Below are positions 35,139 through 44,133 of a stretch of 64,000 nucleotides of DNA, one piece after another. How positions within the stretch are numbered: the stretch's first letter is position 1; each line of letters opens with the position of its first letter. The position numbers and the translations under genes were made by a program. The notes under the pieces are model-generated. The model did not search any database and was not told where the DNA came from. It saw only the letters and a program-made list of their open reading frames with translations. The DNA is from Alphaproteobacteria bacterium (GTDB lineage Bacteria; Pseudomonadota; Alphaproteobacteria; WRAU01; Hepatincolaceae), in contig JAIRQL010000100.1 in the NCBI GenBank assembly GCA_031256515.1, positions 83,113-147,112 of the forward strand, given 5' to 3'.

Positions 35139-36638
35139 ATGTTTAAATTATATCACTTGCTTATATTAAAGCAATGTTTCATTTTGCTTGTTCTTTTGTG
35201 TAGCATTGCTTTTGCGAGACCTCAGGGTGGAGGAGAAATAAAGCTAGGAATAGTAGGAAGTTTTAATAGTTTTTTGTCATTTTCTTTAGTTGGAGTAATT
35301 CCACAAGATTATTATTTTTTAGTATACGATAGCCTAATGGTAGAATCTTTAGACGAGCCAGGTAATTTTCAACCTCTGTTAGCTAGTAGCTACCAAGTTA
35401 AAAATAATAACATTATAGTGAACCTTAATGAAAATGCTAACTGGAATAATGGTGAAAAAATTACCGCAAATGATGTAATTTACACTTTTGAAGTTATTAA
35501 AAAATTTGGAGATCCTTATTATAAAGAAAAACTGCAAAGTTTAAAAAGTATCAATAAAATTAATGATTATACAGTTGAGTTTATTTTAACTGAATTTGAG
35601 GATAACCTTTTTAACCTTATAATGGCTTTGCCAATTATTTATAAAGAAGAAAATGCCGACTTTATTTCACCATCCCTTAAAATTCCAGTAGTAAGTGGAG
35701 CATACTATATAGAAAAATACAAGGCAGGTTCTTTGATAGTTTTTAAAAGAAATTCAAACTATTGGGGGAATAACTTAGAAAGTCGTAAAGGTTATTTTAA
35801 TTTTGATAAAATTTATTATCACTATGTAAAAACTCAAAGTCAGCTAGATAGGTTATATAAAAATCAAGAAATTACTTTTAAAAAGAAATCTCACAATGAT
35901 ATTGTTAGTAAAGATGATAAGATATTTTTAAAAAAGCAAGTTCATATTCCAACATTTAAAGCCTATTTTTTAAACATAAATGGAATTTTACAAGATATGA
36001 CCTTAAGAAAAGCAATAGCTAATGCTTATGATTTTAGGAAGATTAAAGAGTATTTTCTTAATGAGTACCAAATTAGGTTGCAGAGTTTATTTGAGACTTC
36101 TAATTTTAAAGATGAGAAATTTCTTTTTAATGATACATCAAATTTAGTTGAAGCTAAAAACCTTATGGGAGGGCAAAAAAATATAAAATTAAAAATTTTA
36201 TTTAAATCTACCGAAGATTATAAAATATCCCAAGATTTTATAAATAATTTAAATAGTATAGGGTTTGAGGTTTCTTATAAAATACTACCATTTTATGATT
36301 ATCAAGAGGCGATAAAATCCCAACAATATGATATTATTATGGAAAATCTTGTTTTTGCTTATTTTCCCCAAGATGAACTAATCTCTTATTTTACAGCAAG
36401 TGGTGAGTATAATTATTCTCATATTAACGATAAAAAAATAACGAGTTTAATAAAGCAAATTACTGCTAAAAAATCTACAGATAAAGAAAAAGAACTGCAA
36501 GAGCTAGATTTAACCCTTAAAAAACTTTATGTCTATATTCCTCTTTATTATGAAAATAAACAAGAGTATATCTATAAAAATTGGCTAAATTTTAATGAAA
36601 AAGAAGAGTTTTCTATTTATAGATGGTGGCATAGATAA
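35139..36638 (+). CDS. yejA: Peptide ABC transporter substrate-binding protein, YejA-like
   Basis: A 499-residue periplasmic solute-binding protein (SBP family 5). An N-terminal signal (LKQCFILLVLLCSIAFA) leads to the mature part, with YDSLMVESLDEPGNFQPLLA and NWNNGEKITANDVIYTFEVI, typical of YejA-type oligopeptide binders. It is shorter than E. coli YejA (604 aa). A TATAAT and a GAGG site are in the short upstream gap. Two permeases and a double ATPase follow with overlaps, so the four genes make one peptide importer; exact peptides are unknown. Confidence 0.82.
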   Translation: MFKLYHLLILKQCFILLVLLCSIAFARPQGGGEIKLGIVGSFNSFLSFSLVGVIPQDYYFLVYDSLMVESLDEPGNFQPLLASSYQVKNNNIIVNLNENANWNNGEKITANDVIYTFEVIKKFGDPYYKEKLQSLKSINKINDYTVEFILTEFEDNLFNLIMALPIIYKEENADFISPSLKIPVVSGAYYIEKYKAGSLIVFKRNSNYWGNNLESRKGYFNFDKIYYHYVKTQSQLDRLYKNQEITFKKKSHNDIVSKDDKIFLKKQVHIPTFKAYFLNINGILQDMTLRKAIANAYDFRKIKEYFLNEYQIRLQSLFETSNFKDEKFLFNDTSNLVEAKNLMGGQKNIKLKILFKSTEDYKISQDFINNLNSIGFEVSYKILPFYDYQEAIKSQQYDIIMENLVFAYFPQDELISYFTASGEYNYSHINDKKITSLIKQITAKKSTDKEKELQELDLTLKKLYVYIPLYYENKQEYIYKNWLNFNEKEEFSIYRWWHR

Positions 36639-37637
36639 ATGCAAAAATATATTTTTTATCGTTTAATTTTTATATTTATTACTCTTTTTTTGATTGTTTT
36701 AGTAAATTTTACCATCTTACATAGTATAAAAGTTGGAGCATTTGAGACTGCAGTTATTAATTTAGAATATAATAAAACTGGAGCAAAAGTAGATAGCGAT
36801 ACTATGCAATCGTTAAAAACATATTTTGCTTTAGATGAGAATCTTCCTCTACAATTTTTAAAAACTTTTAAAAATTATTTATTTTTTGATTTTGGGGTTA
36901 GTTATTTTACCAAGCAACCAGTTATCTTAATTATCTTAGATAAAATGAAGGTTTCGCTTGTTTTGGGATTTTTTTCTACAATTTTTTTATACCTAATCTC
37001 CATAACCTTAGGATATTTAAAAACCATACAGGGAAAAATTTTTGATAATATTTCTACACTTTTTTTAGTAATTTTATACATTATCCCTACTATTGCTATG
37101 GCTGGTATGGTAATTTTACTTTTTGATAATAGTAGTTTTTTTGTTATTGGTGGAGTGGCTTCAGAGAATTTTTCACAACTTTCTTTATTAGAAAAAATAA
37201 AAGATTTTACCGCCCATATGTTACTTCCTATACTTATTAATGTTTGTGGCGGATTATTATTTATAACCATATTTGCGAAAAATATTTTTTTATCACAAAA
37301 ACAAAAAACTTATTATATTTTTGCTAAATATAAAGGGTCATCTAGCTTTAATTTATTCAAGAATCATTTGTTGAAGAACTCTATGTTAATAATTTTTGCA
37401 GATATTTCTTCTATTTTTTTAGGAATCCTGTTTGGAGGGTCGTTATTTATAGAAATTTTATTTTCCTTAGATGGCATTGGTCTTTTATCTTATGAAAGCA
37501 TTATTAATAAAGATTACCCCATAGTTTTAGGAACAATTTATTTACTCTCTTTTTTAGGATTATTTCTAAGATTGTTAAACGATATTATTATTTTCAACAT
37601 TGATAAACGGCTAAAAATGTATGAAAATACTTTCTAA
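36639..37637 (+). CDS. yejB: Peptide ABC transporter permease, YejB-like
   Basis: A 332-residue inner-membrane permease with about six helices. Its N-terminus (YIFYRLIFIFITLFLIVLVNF) is the usual DppB/YejB start, and the long periplasmic loop (residues 30-85) fits the YejB subtype. The EAA-like cytoplasmic loop (YYIFAKYKGSSSFNLFKNHLLKNS) would contact the ATPase. It starts directly after the yejA stop and overlaps the next gene by 17 bases. Confidence 0.82.
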   Translation: MQKYIFYRLIFIFITLFLIVLVNFTILHSIKVGAFETAVINLEYNKTGAKVDSDTMQSLKTYFALDENLPLQFLKTFKNYLFFDFGVSYFTKQPVILIILDKMKVSLVLGFFSTIFLYLISITLGYLKTIQGKIFDNISTLFLVILYIIPTIAMAGMVILLFDNSSFFVIGGVASENFSQLSLLEKIKDFTAHMLLPILINVCGGLLFITIFAKNIFLSQKQKTYYIFAKYKGSSSFNLFKNHLLKNSMLIIFADISSIFLGILFGGSLFIEILFSLDGIGLLSYESIINKDYPIVLGTIYLLSFLGLFLRLLNDIIIFNIDKRLKMYENTF

Positions 37638-38373
37638 ACTTATTTTATTAGCTTATTTCATTTTAGGAGTTATTTACTTTTTTAAAGATAACTCTAGCAT
37701 TTATCAGCCTTTTTTACCTCCTTCATTAACTCATTTTTTAGGGACAAATTCTTTTGGTAAAGATATTTTTAGTAGTTTGTTTGCCTCTATACTAGACTTA
37801 TTTATAATGATGCTTTTTGGATTTGTTTCAATTGTATTTGGAGTTTTTTTAGGAAGCCTACAAGGATATTACCGCACATATTACGATTTTATTTTGCAAA
37901 GGCTTTACGAGATAGTTATATCTATTCCATTTTTTTATGTAATAATTTTGTTTAGCGGTTATTTTGAATTAAATATTTTTAACTTAGGCTTTTTACTGAT
38001 ACTTTTTAACTGGACTTTTCTAATTCCCTATATTCGTCTGCAGGCTCTTAAAATTAGTATATCTGCTTATATAATTCAAATGCAGGATATTGGCTATAGT
38101 AAAAGAAGAATTTTGTTTTTTCATGTAATTCCTAATGTTTATTATAATATTAAATATTTAATTCCCTTTGTTTTAATTTTATTTATGACAAGCCTTACCT
38201 CGCTAGACTTCTTAGGATTTTTTAATCAAGGTAATATGAGTGTAGGTAGTTTAATATTTGAGGGAGTTAATTACCCAGATTTTCCTGTAATTTTAATATC
38301 TTCTTGTGCTTTTATGATAGTTTTATTTGTAGCTTTAATCGGACTATTTGAGGTAAATAAATATTATGATTAA
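37621..38373 (+). CDS. yejE: Peptide ABC transporter permease, YejE-like (short)
   Basis: A 250-residue permease with PFLPPSLTHFLGTNSFGKDIF (the DppC/YejE N-terminal pattern, LGTDxxGRD) and a weak EAA loop (IIQMQDIGYSKRRILFFHVIPN). It is about 90 residues shorter than E. coli YejE, mostly through loss of the N-terminal extension. It overlaps both neighbours (17 and 8 bases), so translation is coupled. Confidence 0.78.
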   Translation: MKILSKLILLAYFILGVIYFFKDNSSIYQPFLPPSLTHFLGTNSFGKDIFSSLFASILDLFIMMLFGFVSIVFGVFLGSLQGYYRTYYDFILQRLYEIVISIPFFYVIILFSGYFELNIFNLGFLLILFNWTFLIPYIRLQALKISISAYIIQMQDIGYSKRRILFFHVIPNVYYNIKYLIPFVLILFMTSLTSLDFLGFFNQGNMSVGSLIFEGVNYPDFPVILISSCAFMIVLFVALIGLFEVNKYYD

Positions 38374-39460
38374 AGTTATTATGGGCGAAAGTGGAGTAGG
38401 AAAAACTACCTATTTAAAGCAATTACTTATAAAATTATCACAAAAAGAGGTAGGATATTTACCACAGGAAATTGCTGGAATTTTTAATCCTACCAGAACT
38501 ATCTATTTACAAATCTTTGAAGTAGATTTTAAAAAAGGAGATTTTAACTACTACCTAGAAAAACTTAACCTTAAATACTTAGAAAATTCGCTAAATAGGT
38601 ATCCTTATGAATTTTCTATGGGAGAATTACAACGGATAGCCTTACTAATTGTTTTTTTAAAAAGTAGCAATAAAAAGCAGATATTTTTAGATGAACCTTG
38701 TGCTTTTTTAGATAAAAAAAATCAGGATAGTCTTGTAGATATTTTTTTCTTTTATAAAATTCCCATAACTCTTATAACTCATAATTTAGATTTTGCCCTT
38801 AAACTAAATGGAACAGTAAAGATTATGAAAAATGGTGAGTTAGAAAATTTCTCTAGTCAGTATGGAATACCTAATAATTTAGATATTCCATATTTTGTTC
38901 CAGAGTTTACCCATATTTACAAGGCTAAATTAGTTTTAATAATAGGTGAAAGCGGAGTAGGTAAAACTACTTATTTAAGGAAGTTCCATAATTTTTTATT
39001 AAATAAAGGGGTGAATGTAGCTTTTTTAGCCCAAGATTATGCTTTGAGTTTATCGCCTTTAATAAGTATTTTAAAAATCTTACTGGAGGCAATAAAAGTT
39101 AGAGAGAAGAAAATATTTACTAATAAACAAGATGTTAAAGAAGTTATTAAAGTTTTTAAAGAACTAAACTTAAATACCAATATTTTAAAAAAATATCCTC
39201 ATGAGTTATCGCAAGGAGAAAAACAAAAAGTTTTAATAATAAGAGCTAGCCTTTTAAAATGTTACAAAATTCTTTTAGATGAACCAACCGCTAATATGGA
39301 TACTCTCAGTGAACAAAATATTATAAACTTTCTTTTACAATTACAAAATAAATACTCTATAGATATTGCTATAGTTAGCCATTCGCAAGGATTACTTAAA
39401 ACCCTGCAAAATAAAGCTAACTATATTATAAATTTTAATAAAAATAGTAAACTAAAATAA
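38366..39460 (+). CDS. yejF: Tandem ABC ATPase, compact YejF-like
   Basis: A 364-residue protein with two nucleotide-binding domains back to back. NBD1 has Walker A GESGVGKTT, signature FSMGELQR and Walker B IFLDEP; NBD2 (from about residue 190) has GESGVGKTT, LSQGEKQK and ILLDEP plus the switch His in VSHSQ. YejF is normally about 530 aa, so each domain has been trimmed to a minimum and the signature motifs deviate from LSGGQ. Its end overlaps the convergent uppP gene by 26 bases. Confidence 0.8.
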   Translation: MIKVIMGESGVGKTTYLKQLLIKLSQKEVGYLPQEIAGIFNPTRTIYLQIFEVDFKKGDFNYYLEKLNLKYLENSLNRYPYEFSMGELQRIALLIVFLKSSNKKQIFLDEPCAFLDKKNQDSLVDIFFFYKIPITLITHNLDFALKLNGTVKIMKNGELENFSSQYGIPNNLDIPYFVPEFTHIYKAKLVLIIGESGVGKTTYLRKFHNFLLNKGVNVAFLAQDYALSLSPLISILKILLEAIKVREKKIFTNKQDVKEVIKVFKELNLNTNILKKYPHELSQGEKQKVLIIRASLLKCYKILLDEPTANMDTLSEQNIINFLLQLQNKYSIDIAIVSHSQGLLKTLQNKANYIINFNKNSKLK

Positions 39461-40229
39461 TTATTCCTAATAAAATACGATATATCATAAAGGCTTTAAA
39501 GCTAAATCTTTTAACAAACTCTAGTAAAAATTTAATTACTAAAAGCCCAAAAATAAAAGAAAAAACAATCCCTAAAACAAAATCAAAAACAGCAAAATTA
39601 GAATTACCAATGTCAAATAAAGTTAAAACTGCTGCTCCTAAAATAGAAGGAATAGATATTAACATACCATATTTAATAGTAGCAATTTTATCTATCTGTA
39701 GTAATCTTCCCATAGTTATACAAATTCCCGAACGGCTTACACCAGGTATTAAAGCTAGGGCTTGGGCTATACCGATTAAAAACCCTTGTTTAACCGATAT
39801 ACTATAAAGGTCAGTTTTCTGTGGAGATTTTATATCTATAATATATAATAAAATCCCAAAAAATATTAAGTTAAAAGCAATAATCGGGATAATTCTAAAG
39901 TTATCTACTAAATTATAATGGATAAGCACAAATCCAAAAACTACTGCTGGAATAGTAGAAGCAATTATTTGAAAAACTAATCTAGGTTTTTTTTCTTTAC
40001 CAGTAATAAATTTTAGGGAGTCTTGTAATAAAATTAAAACCTCTTTATAGAAAAACACCATAATTGCAAGGATAGTTCCTAAATGCAAGGCTACATCAAA
40101 GGCAAGAGATCCCTCTTGATCTATTTGTAAAATATTTTGAAAAATTACAAGATGCCCCGAAGAACTGATAGGTAAAAATTCGGACATTCCTTGTACGAAA
40201 CTTAAGATTAGTATATTTAAAAATTCCAT
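39435..40229 (-). CDS. uppP: Undecaprenyl-diphosphatase (BacA/UppP)
   Basis: Recycles the lipid carrier for peptidoglycan and LPS by dephosphorylating undecaprenyl diphosphate. The 264-residue membrane protein has both active-site signatures, FVQGMSEFLPISSSGHLVIF and LIPGVSRSGICITMGRLLQI, and about eight helices. Its 3' end overlaps yejF by 26 bases on the opposite strand, with no terminator between them, a sign of genome compaction. Confidence 0.97.
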   Translation of the reverse strand: MEFLNILILSFVQGMSEFLPISSSGHLVIFQNILQIDQEGSLAFDVALHLGTILAIMVFFYKEVLILLQDSLKFITGKEKKPRLVFQIIASTIPAVVFGFVLIHYNLVDNFRIIPIIAFNLIFFGILLYIIDIKSPQKTDLYSISVKQGFLIGIAQALALIPGVSRSGICITMGRLLQIDKIATIKYGMLISIPSILGAAVLTLFDIGNSNFAVFDFVLGIVFSFIFGLLVIKFLLEFVKRFSFKAFMIYRILLGIIILVYYFY

Positions 40230-40239
40230 GATGTACTCT

Positions 40240-41004
40240 TTAGATTAAAGTATTAGTATAGCTACCTATAAATTTTATTTTGTTTTGTGGAATTTGCAAT
40301 TGTTTTTCTAACTCCATTACCGATAACTTTGATTTTATTAATAAATGAGTAGGGGTTTTATCTAGTATTTCTAAGTTAATATCTAGTGTAATATTTATAG
40401 TTTTTTCTATAATATAAAGTAAATTCTCACTAAAAATATCTTGATTGTTAAGGGATAAAATAAAACCTTTAGCATTTCCAAAAGTTTTAATTCCTCCTAA
40501 ATAAGGTAGTTGAAAATTTATTTTTATATTATTATACTCTTCTTCTAATAGTAAAGTCCACCATTTGATGGGAGAGTCTTTAAAATCTGGTAAAACTATA
40601 CACTCAGTATTTTTAGCTATTAATTCATTAAGTATAGATGGAATATCTTCACATACTTCTAAATTAACTGTACCACTAAAATGGTCTTTAGTTATTTCCC
40701 ATAAGTTAAAATTTCTATAAATAATAATTTTTAAATTTCCTTCTATATAAAGAGTTGCTGAAATTATTTCTCGCCAAATTTTTTGCATAAAATTAGACTT
40801 ATACAAACCAAAATCTTGCTTGGCAATTTTTTTTGCCATTTCTACTTCTCTTTTAAAGGCAATTTTGTAATCCCAAGATTCCTTAACTCTTTTAACTTTA
40901 GGAACAATAAAACTTCTCTTTCTTAAAAGTTTAAAAAGAGCCTTATCTATATTATTTATAGCTTTTCTTAGAGGGATGAGTTTACTTATTTTATTTTTTA
41001 TCAT
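40240..41004 (-). CDS. Chorismate-mutase-like (AroQ) domain protein
   Basis: A 254-residue protein. Residues about 8-90 resemble the AroQ helical fold: LIPLRKAINNIDKALFKLLRKRSFIV, then KREVEMAKKIAKQ and the alphaproteobacterial signature IWREIISATLYIEG. The rest loosely resembles a prephenate-dehydratase-like domain but lacks clear catalytic motifs. It may make prephenate, or have drifted; other aromatic-pathway genes are not in view. It lies 10 bases upstream of uppP on the minus strand and diverges from gloB. Confidence 0.7.
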   Translation of the reverse strand: MIKNKISKLIPLRKAINNIDKALFKLLRKRSFIVPKVKRVKESWDYKIAFKREVEMAKKIAKQDFGLYKSNFMQKIWREIISATLYIEGNLKIIIYRNFNLWEITKDHFSGTVNLEVCEDIPSILNELIAKNTECIVLPDFKDSPIKWWTLLLEEEYNNIKINFQLPYLGGIKTFGNAKGFILSLNNQDIFSENLLYIIEKTINITLDINLEILDKTPTHLLIKSKLSVMELEKQLQIPQNKIKFIGSYTNTLI

Positions 41005-41053
41005 TTTAATTTATAATCTATTGTTATCTAAGTTTAAATTACAGGAGATGTAA

Positions 41054-41815
41054 ATGCAATGGACTTTTACAAAAATACTAAAAGATAATTATTCTTGGGT
41101 TATTTATAACGACAAAAAAGAAGCTATTGTTATTGATTGTGGCGAATATAAGCCCATATTAAATTTATTAAAGAAAAACGATTTATCATTAAAGTATATT
41201 TTAATTACTCATGCTCATTATGATCATATTGCCCAAACTGATGAGTTAAGGCAAGCAACTGGTGCTAAAGTAATTGGAAATAAGCACTTCACAGAAAGAT
41301 TACCAAAATTAGACATGGAAATAGAAGGTGGCGATGAAATAACCTTACTTGATGAAAAAATTAAGGTATTTGCTACACCAGGTCATTGTGCCGATCATAT
41401 TATTTTTTATTTTGAAGAAAGCAAATTACTTTTTGTAGGAGACTTTATATTTTCATTAGGATGTGGCAGAGTTTTTGAGGGTGATCCCTCTAATATGGTA
41501 AACTCTTTTAATGTTCTTAAAGGATTTCCACCACAAACTTTAGTATTTCCATCGCACGAATATACAAAATCTAATTTAGAGTTTACCAAATCTTTAGGAT
41601 TTTTTGATTTAGGTGAAAGAGAAAGATTCATTCTAGAAAATGAAATAACTCTACCAACTGTCCTAGAATTTGAGTTTCGCTGTAATCCCTTTTTAAACCT
41701 TCATAACGAAGATTTTAAACAGCATGTATTGCACAACCAAACTATGGATTCTGTATCTTTCTTTGCTTTTTTAAGAGAAATTAAAAATACTAAAACAAAA
41801 TTAATAGGTGGATAG
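41054..41815 (+). CDS. gloB: Hydroxyacylglutathione hydrolase (glyoxalase II)
   Basis: Hydrolyses S-lactoylglutathione, the last step of methylglyoxal detoxification. The 253-residue metallo-beta-lactamase-fold protein has THAHYDHIAQ (the usual THHHxDH with one His replaced by Ala), TPGHCADH, FVGDFIFSLGCGRVFEGD and the C-terminal glutathione-binding segment EYTKSNLEF...LGERERF. The GCGRVFEGD string is specific for GloB. The His-to-Ala change in the metal motif is worth noting. gshB in the window supplies the cofactor pathway. Confidence 0.88.
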   Translation: MQWTFTKILKDNYSWVIYNDKKEAIVIDCGEYKPILNLLKKNDLSLKYILITHAHYDHIAQTDELRQATGAKVIGNKHFTERLPKLDMEIEGGDEITLLDEKIKVFATPGHCADHIIFYFEESKLLFVGDFIFSLGCGRVFEGDPSNMVNSFNVLKGFPPQTLVFPSHEYTKSNLEFTKSLGFFDLGERERFILENEITLPTVLEFEFRCNPFLNLHNEDFKQHVLHNQTMDSVSFFAFLREIKNTKTKLIGG

Positions 41816-41834
41816 CTTAAGGATTTGATATTAA

Positions 41835-41866
41835 ACTGCTCGGATAGTTTGGTTTATCCGAGCAGT
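41835..41866. terminator. Bidirectional hairpin between gloB and deoD
   Basis: A perfect 12-bp GC-containing stem (41835-41846 with 41855-41866) and an 8-base loop separate convergent genes. T tracts are absent, so termination may be partial. Confidence 0.6.
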
Positions 41867-41875
41867 ACAATTATA

Positions 41876-42574
41876 CTAAGCACAGGCGAGGGCGATTTTC
41901 ATCATATCGGTGAAAGTTTTTTCTCTATCCTCAGAAGATAAAGCCTCGTGAGTTCTAATATGGTCGGATATGGTAAGCAAAGCTAAAGCCTTAGCTCCAA
42001 ACTCCGCAGCTACTCCAAAAAGTCCGGCAGCTTCCATTTCTACACATAAGATTTTCATTTTTTCCATTAAAGCAAAGGCTTCAAAATTTGGAGTATAGAA
42101 TAAATCTGCACTAAAACATTGTCCTACTTTTGCAGGGATATTAAGAGATTTAGCAGCATTATAGGCTTTTAAAGTAAGCTCAAAATCAGCTGTAGCTGCA
42201 AAATCAAAACCACCAAGTCTTTGGCGATTAACTCCTGAATCGGTAGAAGCACCATTAACAATAATAACATCTCTTAATTTTGTACCAGTTAAACCGCCTG
42301 CTGAACCAACTCTTATAATATTTTTTACACCATATTCGGTAATAAGTTCTTTAGCATAAATAGAACAAGATGGAATTCCCATCCCGCTACCCATAACTGA
42401 TACTTTTTTACCTTGATAACTACCTGTAAAACCTAACATATTACGAACATTAGTAATCTCAGTAGCATTTTCTAAAAAGTTTGTTGCAATAAACTTAGCT
42501 CTTAGTGGATCGCCAGGTAATAAAACGGTTTCAGCAAAAGCATTGTCTTTAGCATTAATATGTGGTGTAGTCAT
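41876..42574 (-). CDS. deoD: Purine nucleoside phosphorylase
   Basis: Cleaves purine (deoxy)nucleosides with phosphate to free the base and (deoxy)ribose-1-P. The 232-residue protein matches E. coli Deo[25 protein letters not shown] at the start, [37 protein letters not shown] and [17 protein letters not shown]. Its sugar phosphate product is the substrate of DeoB upstream. The gap to deoB contains composite palindrome A (20 bases before the deoD start) and a further hairpin. Confidence 0.98.
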   Translation of the reverse strand: MTTPHINAKDNAFAETVLLPGDPLRAKFIATNFLENATEITNVRNMLGFTGSYQGKKVSVMGSGMGIPSCSIYAKELITEYGVKNIIRVGSAGGLTGTKLRDVIIVNGASTDSGVNRQRLGGFDFAATADFELTLKAYNAAKSLNIPAKVGQCFSADLFYTPNFEAFALMEKMKILCVEMEAAGLFGVAAEFGAKALALLTISDHIRTHEALSSEDREKTFTDMMKIALACA

Positions 42575-42593
42575 TACTCTTCTCCCTATATGT

Positions 42594-42697
42594 AAAATTG
42601 AATATTGTTGATTTCTGCTTTGTCGGGTTGCCCTTCATGTATTGATTATACACTACAGGGCAACCCTTCTCGCATAAACCTAACACTATTCAATTTT
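42594..42697. repeat. Composite palindrome A (deoD-deoB gap)
   Basis: Outer arms 42594-42609 and 42682-42697 pair over 16 bp (one mismatch). The inner GC-rich stem GGGTTGCCCT (42625-42634) pairs perfectly with 42657-42666. The tip is TGTAT-TGATT-ATACA (42638-42652). Outer-arm sequence is shared with B and D; the inner stem is unique. It would lie in the deoD leader. Confidence 0.8.
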
Positions 42698-42772
42698 GTT
42701 AAAAACTTAAGTTATAGCAAACTTCCTTAATTTAAACCTAAAAATCTAAAATTAATCTTTTAGTTTAATTTT

Positions 42773-42796
42773 CCACAACAATACAAATTGTTGTGG
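42773..42796. terminator. Hairpin downstream of deoB
   Basis: CCACAACAAT (42773-42782), loop ACAA, ATTGTTGTGG (42787-42796): perfect 10 bp, located 34 bases past the deoB stop. There is no T tract on the minus strand; the plus strand has TTTTATATT. Confidence 0.5.
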
Positions 42797-42829
42797 ATTT
42801 TATATTATCAGTTTGTTAAGTAGCTTATC

Positions 42830-44017
42830 TTACAAAAACGATTTACCATGTTTTAGTGTTGGTAAATTTAAAAAACTAGCAATGGATTGTGATAGGTCAG
42901 AGAAGGTTTCTCTTCTACCAATATCTTTATTTTTAAAATTTTTATTATAAAGTAAAAAAGGTACATGCTCCCGAGTATGGTCTGTACCAGTCCAAGTAGG
43001 GTCATTACCATGGTCAGCTACTATCACAAGTAAATCTTCATCACTTAAAATATTTAATACCTCAGGAAGACGGTTACTAAAATATTCAAGAGCCTCTTTA
43101 TAACCCTTAACATCTCTACGATGTCCGTATTCGGAATCAAAATCTACAAAGTTTGTAAAAATAATGCTAGCTTCTTTTTCTTCTTTAACTGTTTTTAAAG
43201 TATCATCATATAAATTTTTTAAAGTTGAAGATTTTATAGATTTAGAAATACCTTGATCAGCAAAAATATCGGCAATTTTACCAATAGATACTACTCTTTT
43301 ACCATTTTCTACTGCTACATCTAGTAAGGTTTTTTCGTGAGGTTTAATAGAATAATCTTTACGATTACCAGTTCGTTTAAATTCACCTTTTTTTTCACCA
43401 ATAAATGGACGGGCAATTACTCTGCCAATATTATATTGATAAAGCTCTTCTCTAGCAATTTTACAAAGAGTATATAGTTTCTCTAAGCCAAAGTGTTCCT
43501 CATGAGCGGCAATTTGAAATACACTATCAGCAGAAGTATAAAAAATAGGTTTACCAGTTTTGATATGCTCTTCGCCAAATTCGTCTAAAATTACAGTACC
43601 AGAAGAAATACAATTTCCTAAGGAATCCTCTAAATTAGCTTTTTTTAAGATAGTTTCTAATAATTGTGGTGGAAATACTGGAGTATCATGAAAATAACCC
43701 CAATCAAAAAGTACAGGACAACCCATAAGTTCCCAATGTCCGCTAGGAGTATCTTTGCCATTGCTAATTTCTACTCCATAACCGTAAATAGCATGAGGAT
43801 TTAAAGCAACAGATGGTAGTATTGCTTGATTAGCCTCTGCACTACTAGCTTTAAGAGAATGAATTATTCCTAAAGAAGCAAGATTATCTATATTAATTTG
43901 GGGATATTTTTTAATAATATGTAATAAAGTATTAGAGCCAACATCGCCGTATTTATCGGCATCGTGTGAATAGCCAATGCCTACAGAATCCATCATTAAA
44001 ATAATTGCTCTTTTCAT
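42830..44017 (-). CDS. deoB: Phosphopentomutase
   Basis: Interconverts (deoxy)ribose-1-P and 5-P, linking nucleoside salvage to central metabolism. The 395-residue alkaline-phosphatase-superfamily enzyme has MMDSVGIGYSHDADKYGDVGSN (metal Asp and phospho-Thr region), KDTPSGHWELMG, FVDFDSEYGHRRDVKGYKEAL and VADHGNDPTWTGTDHTREHVP, all metal ligands intact. It precedes deoD on the same strand. Confidence 0.98.
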   Translation of the reverse strand: MKRAIILMMDSVGIGYSHDADKYGDVGSNTLLHIIKKYPQINIDNLASLGIIHSLKASSAEANQAILPSVALNPHAIYGYGVEISNGKDTPSGHWELMGCPVLFDWGYFHDTPVFPPQLLETILKKANLEDSLGNCISSGTVILDEFGEEHIKTGKPIFYTSADSVFQIAAHEEHFGLEKLYTLCKIAREELYQYNIGRVIARPFIGEKKGEFKRTGNRKDYSIKPHEKTLLDVAVENGKRVVSIGKIADIFADQGISKSIKSSTLKNLYDDTLKTVKEEKEASIIFTNFVDFDSEYGHRRDVKGYKEALEYFSNRLPEVLNILSDEDLLVIVADHGNDPTWTGTDHTREHVPFLLYNKNFKNKDIGRRETFSDLSQSIASFLNLPTLKHGKSFL

Positions 44018-44031
44018 TTCTCTTATCCTTT

Positions 44032-44119
44032 AAAAGTTAATCTTTTGGTTTTATCTTAAAATTCTAACTTTTATTTAAAATTAAGTCATTTGAGTTTAAT
44101 TATCTTTAATATCTTAAAT
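44032..44119. repeat. Two collapsed relatives of the composite palindromes
   Basis: AAAAGTTAATCTTTTGG (44032-44048) pairs with AAAATTCTAACTTTT (44058-44072); its left 16 bases equal the left outer arm of element C, but the inner stem and tip are missing. A second imperfect pair, AAATTAAGTCATTTGAG with CTTTAATATCTTAAATTT, follows at about 44078-44119. They look like deletion derivatives. Confidence 0.5.
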
Positions 44120-44133
44120 TTTTACTCAATATC

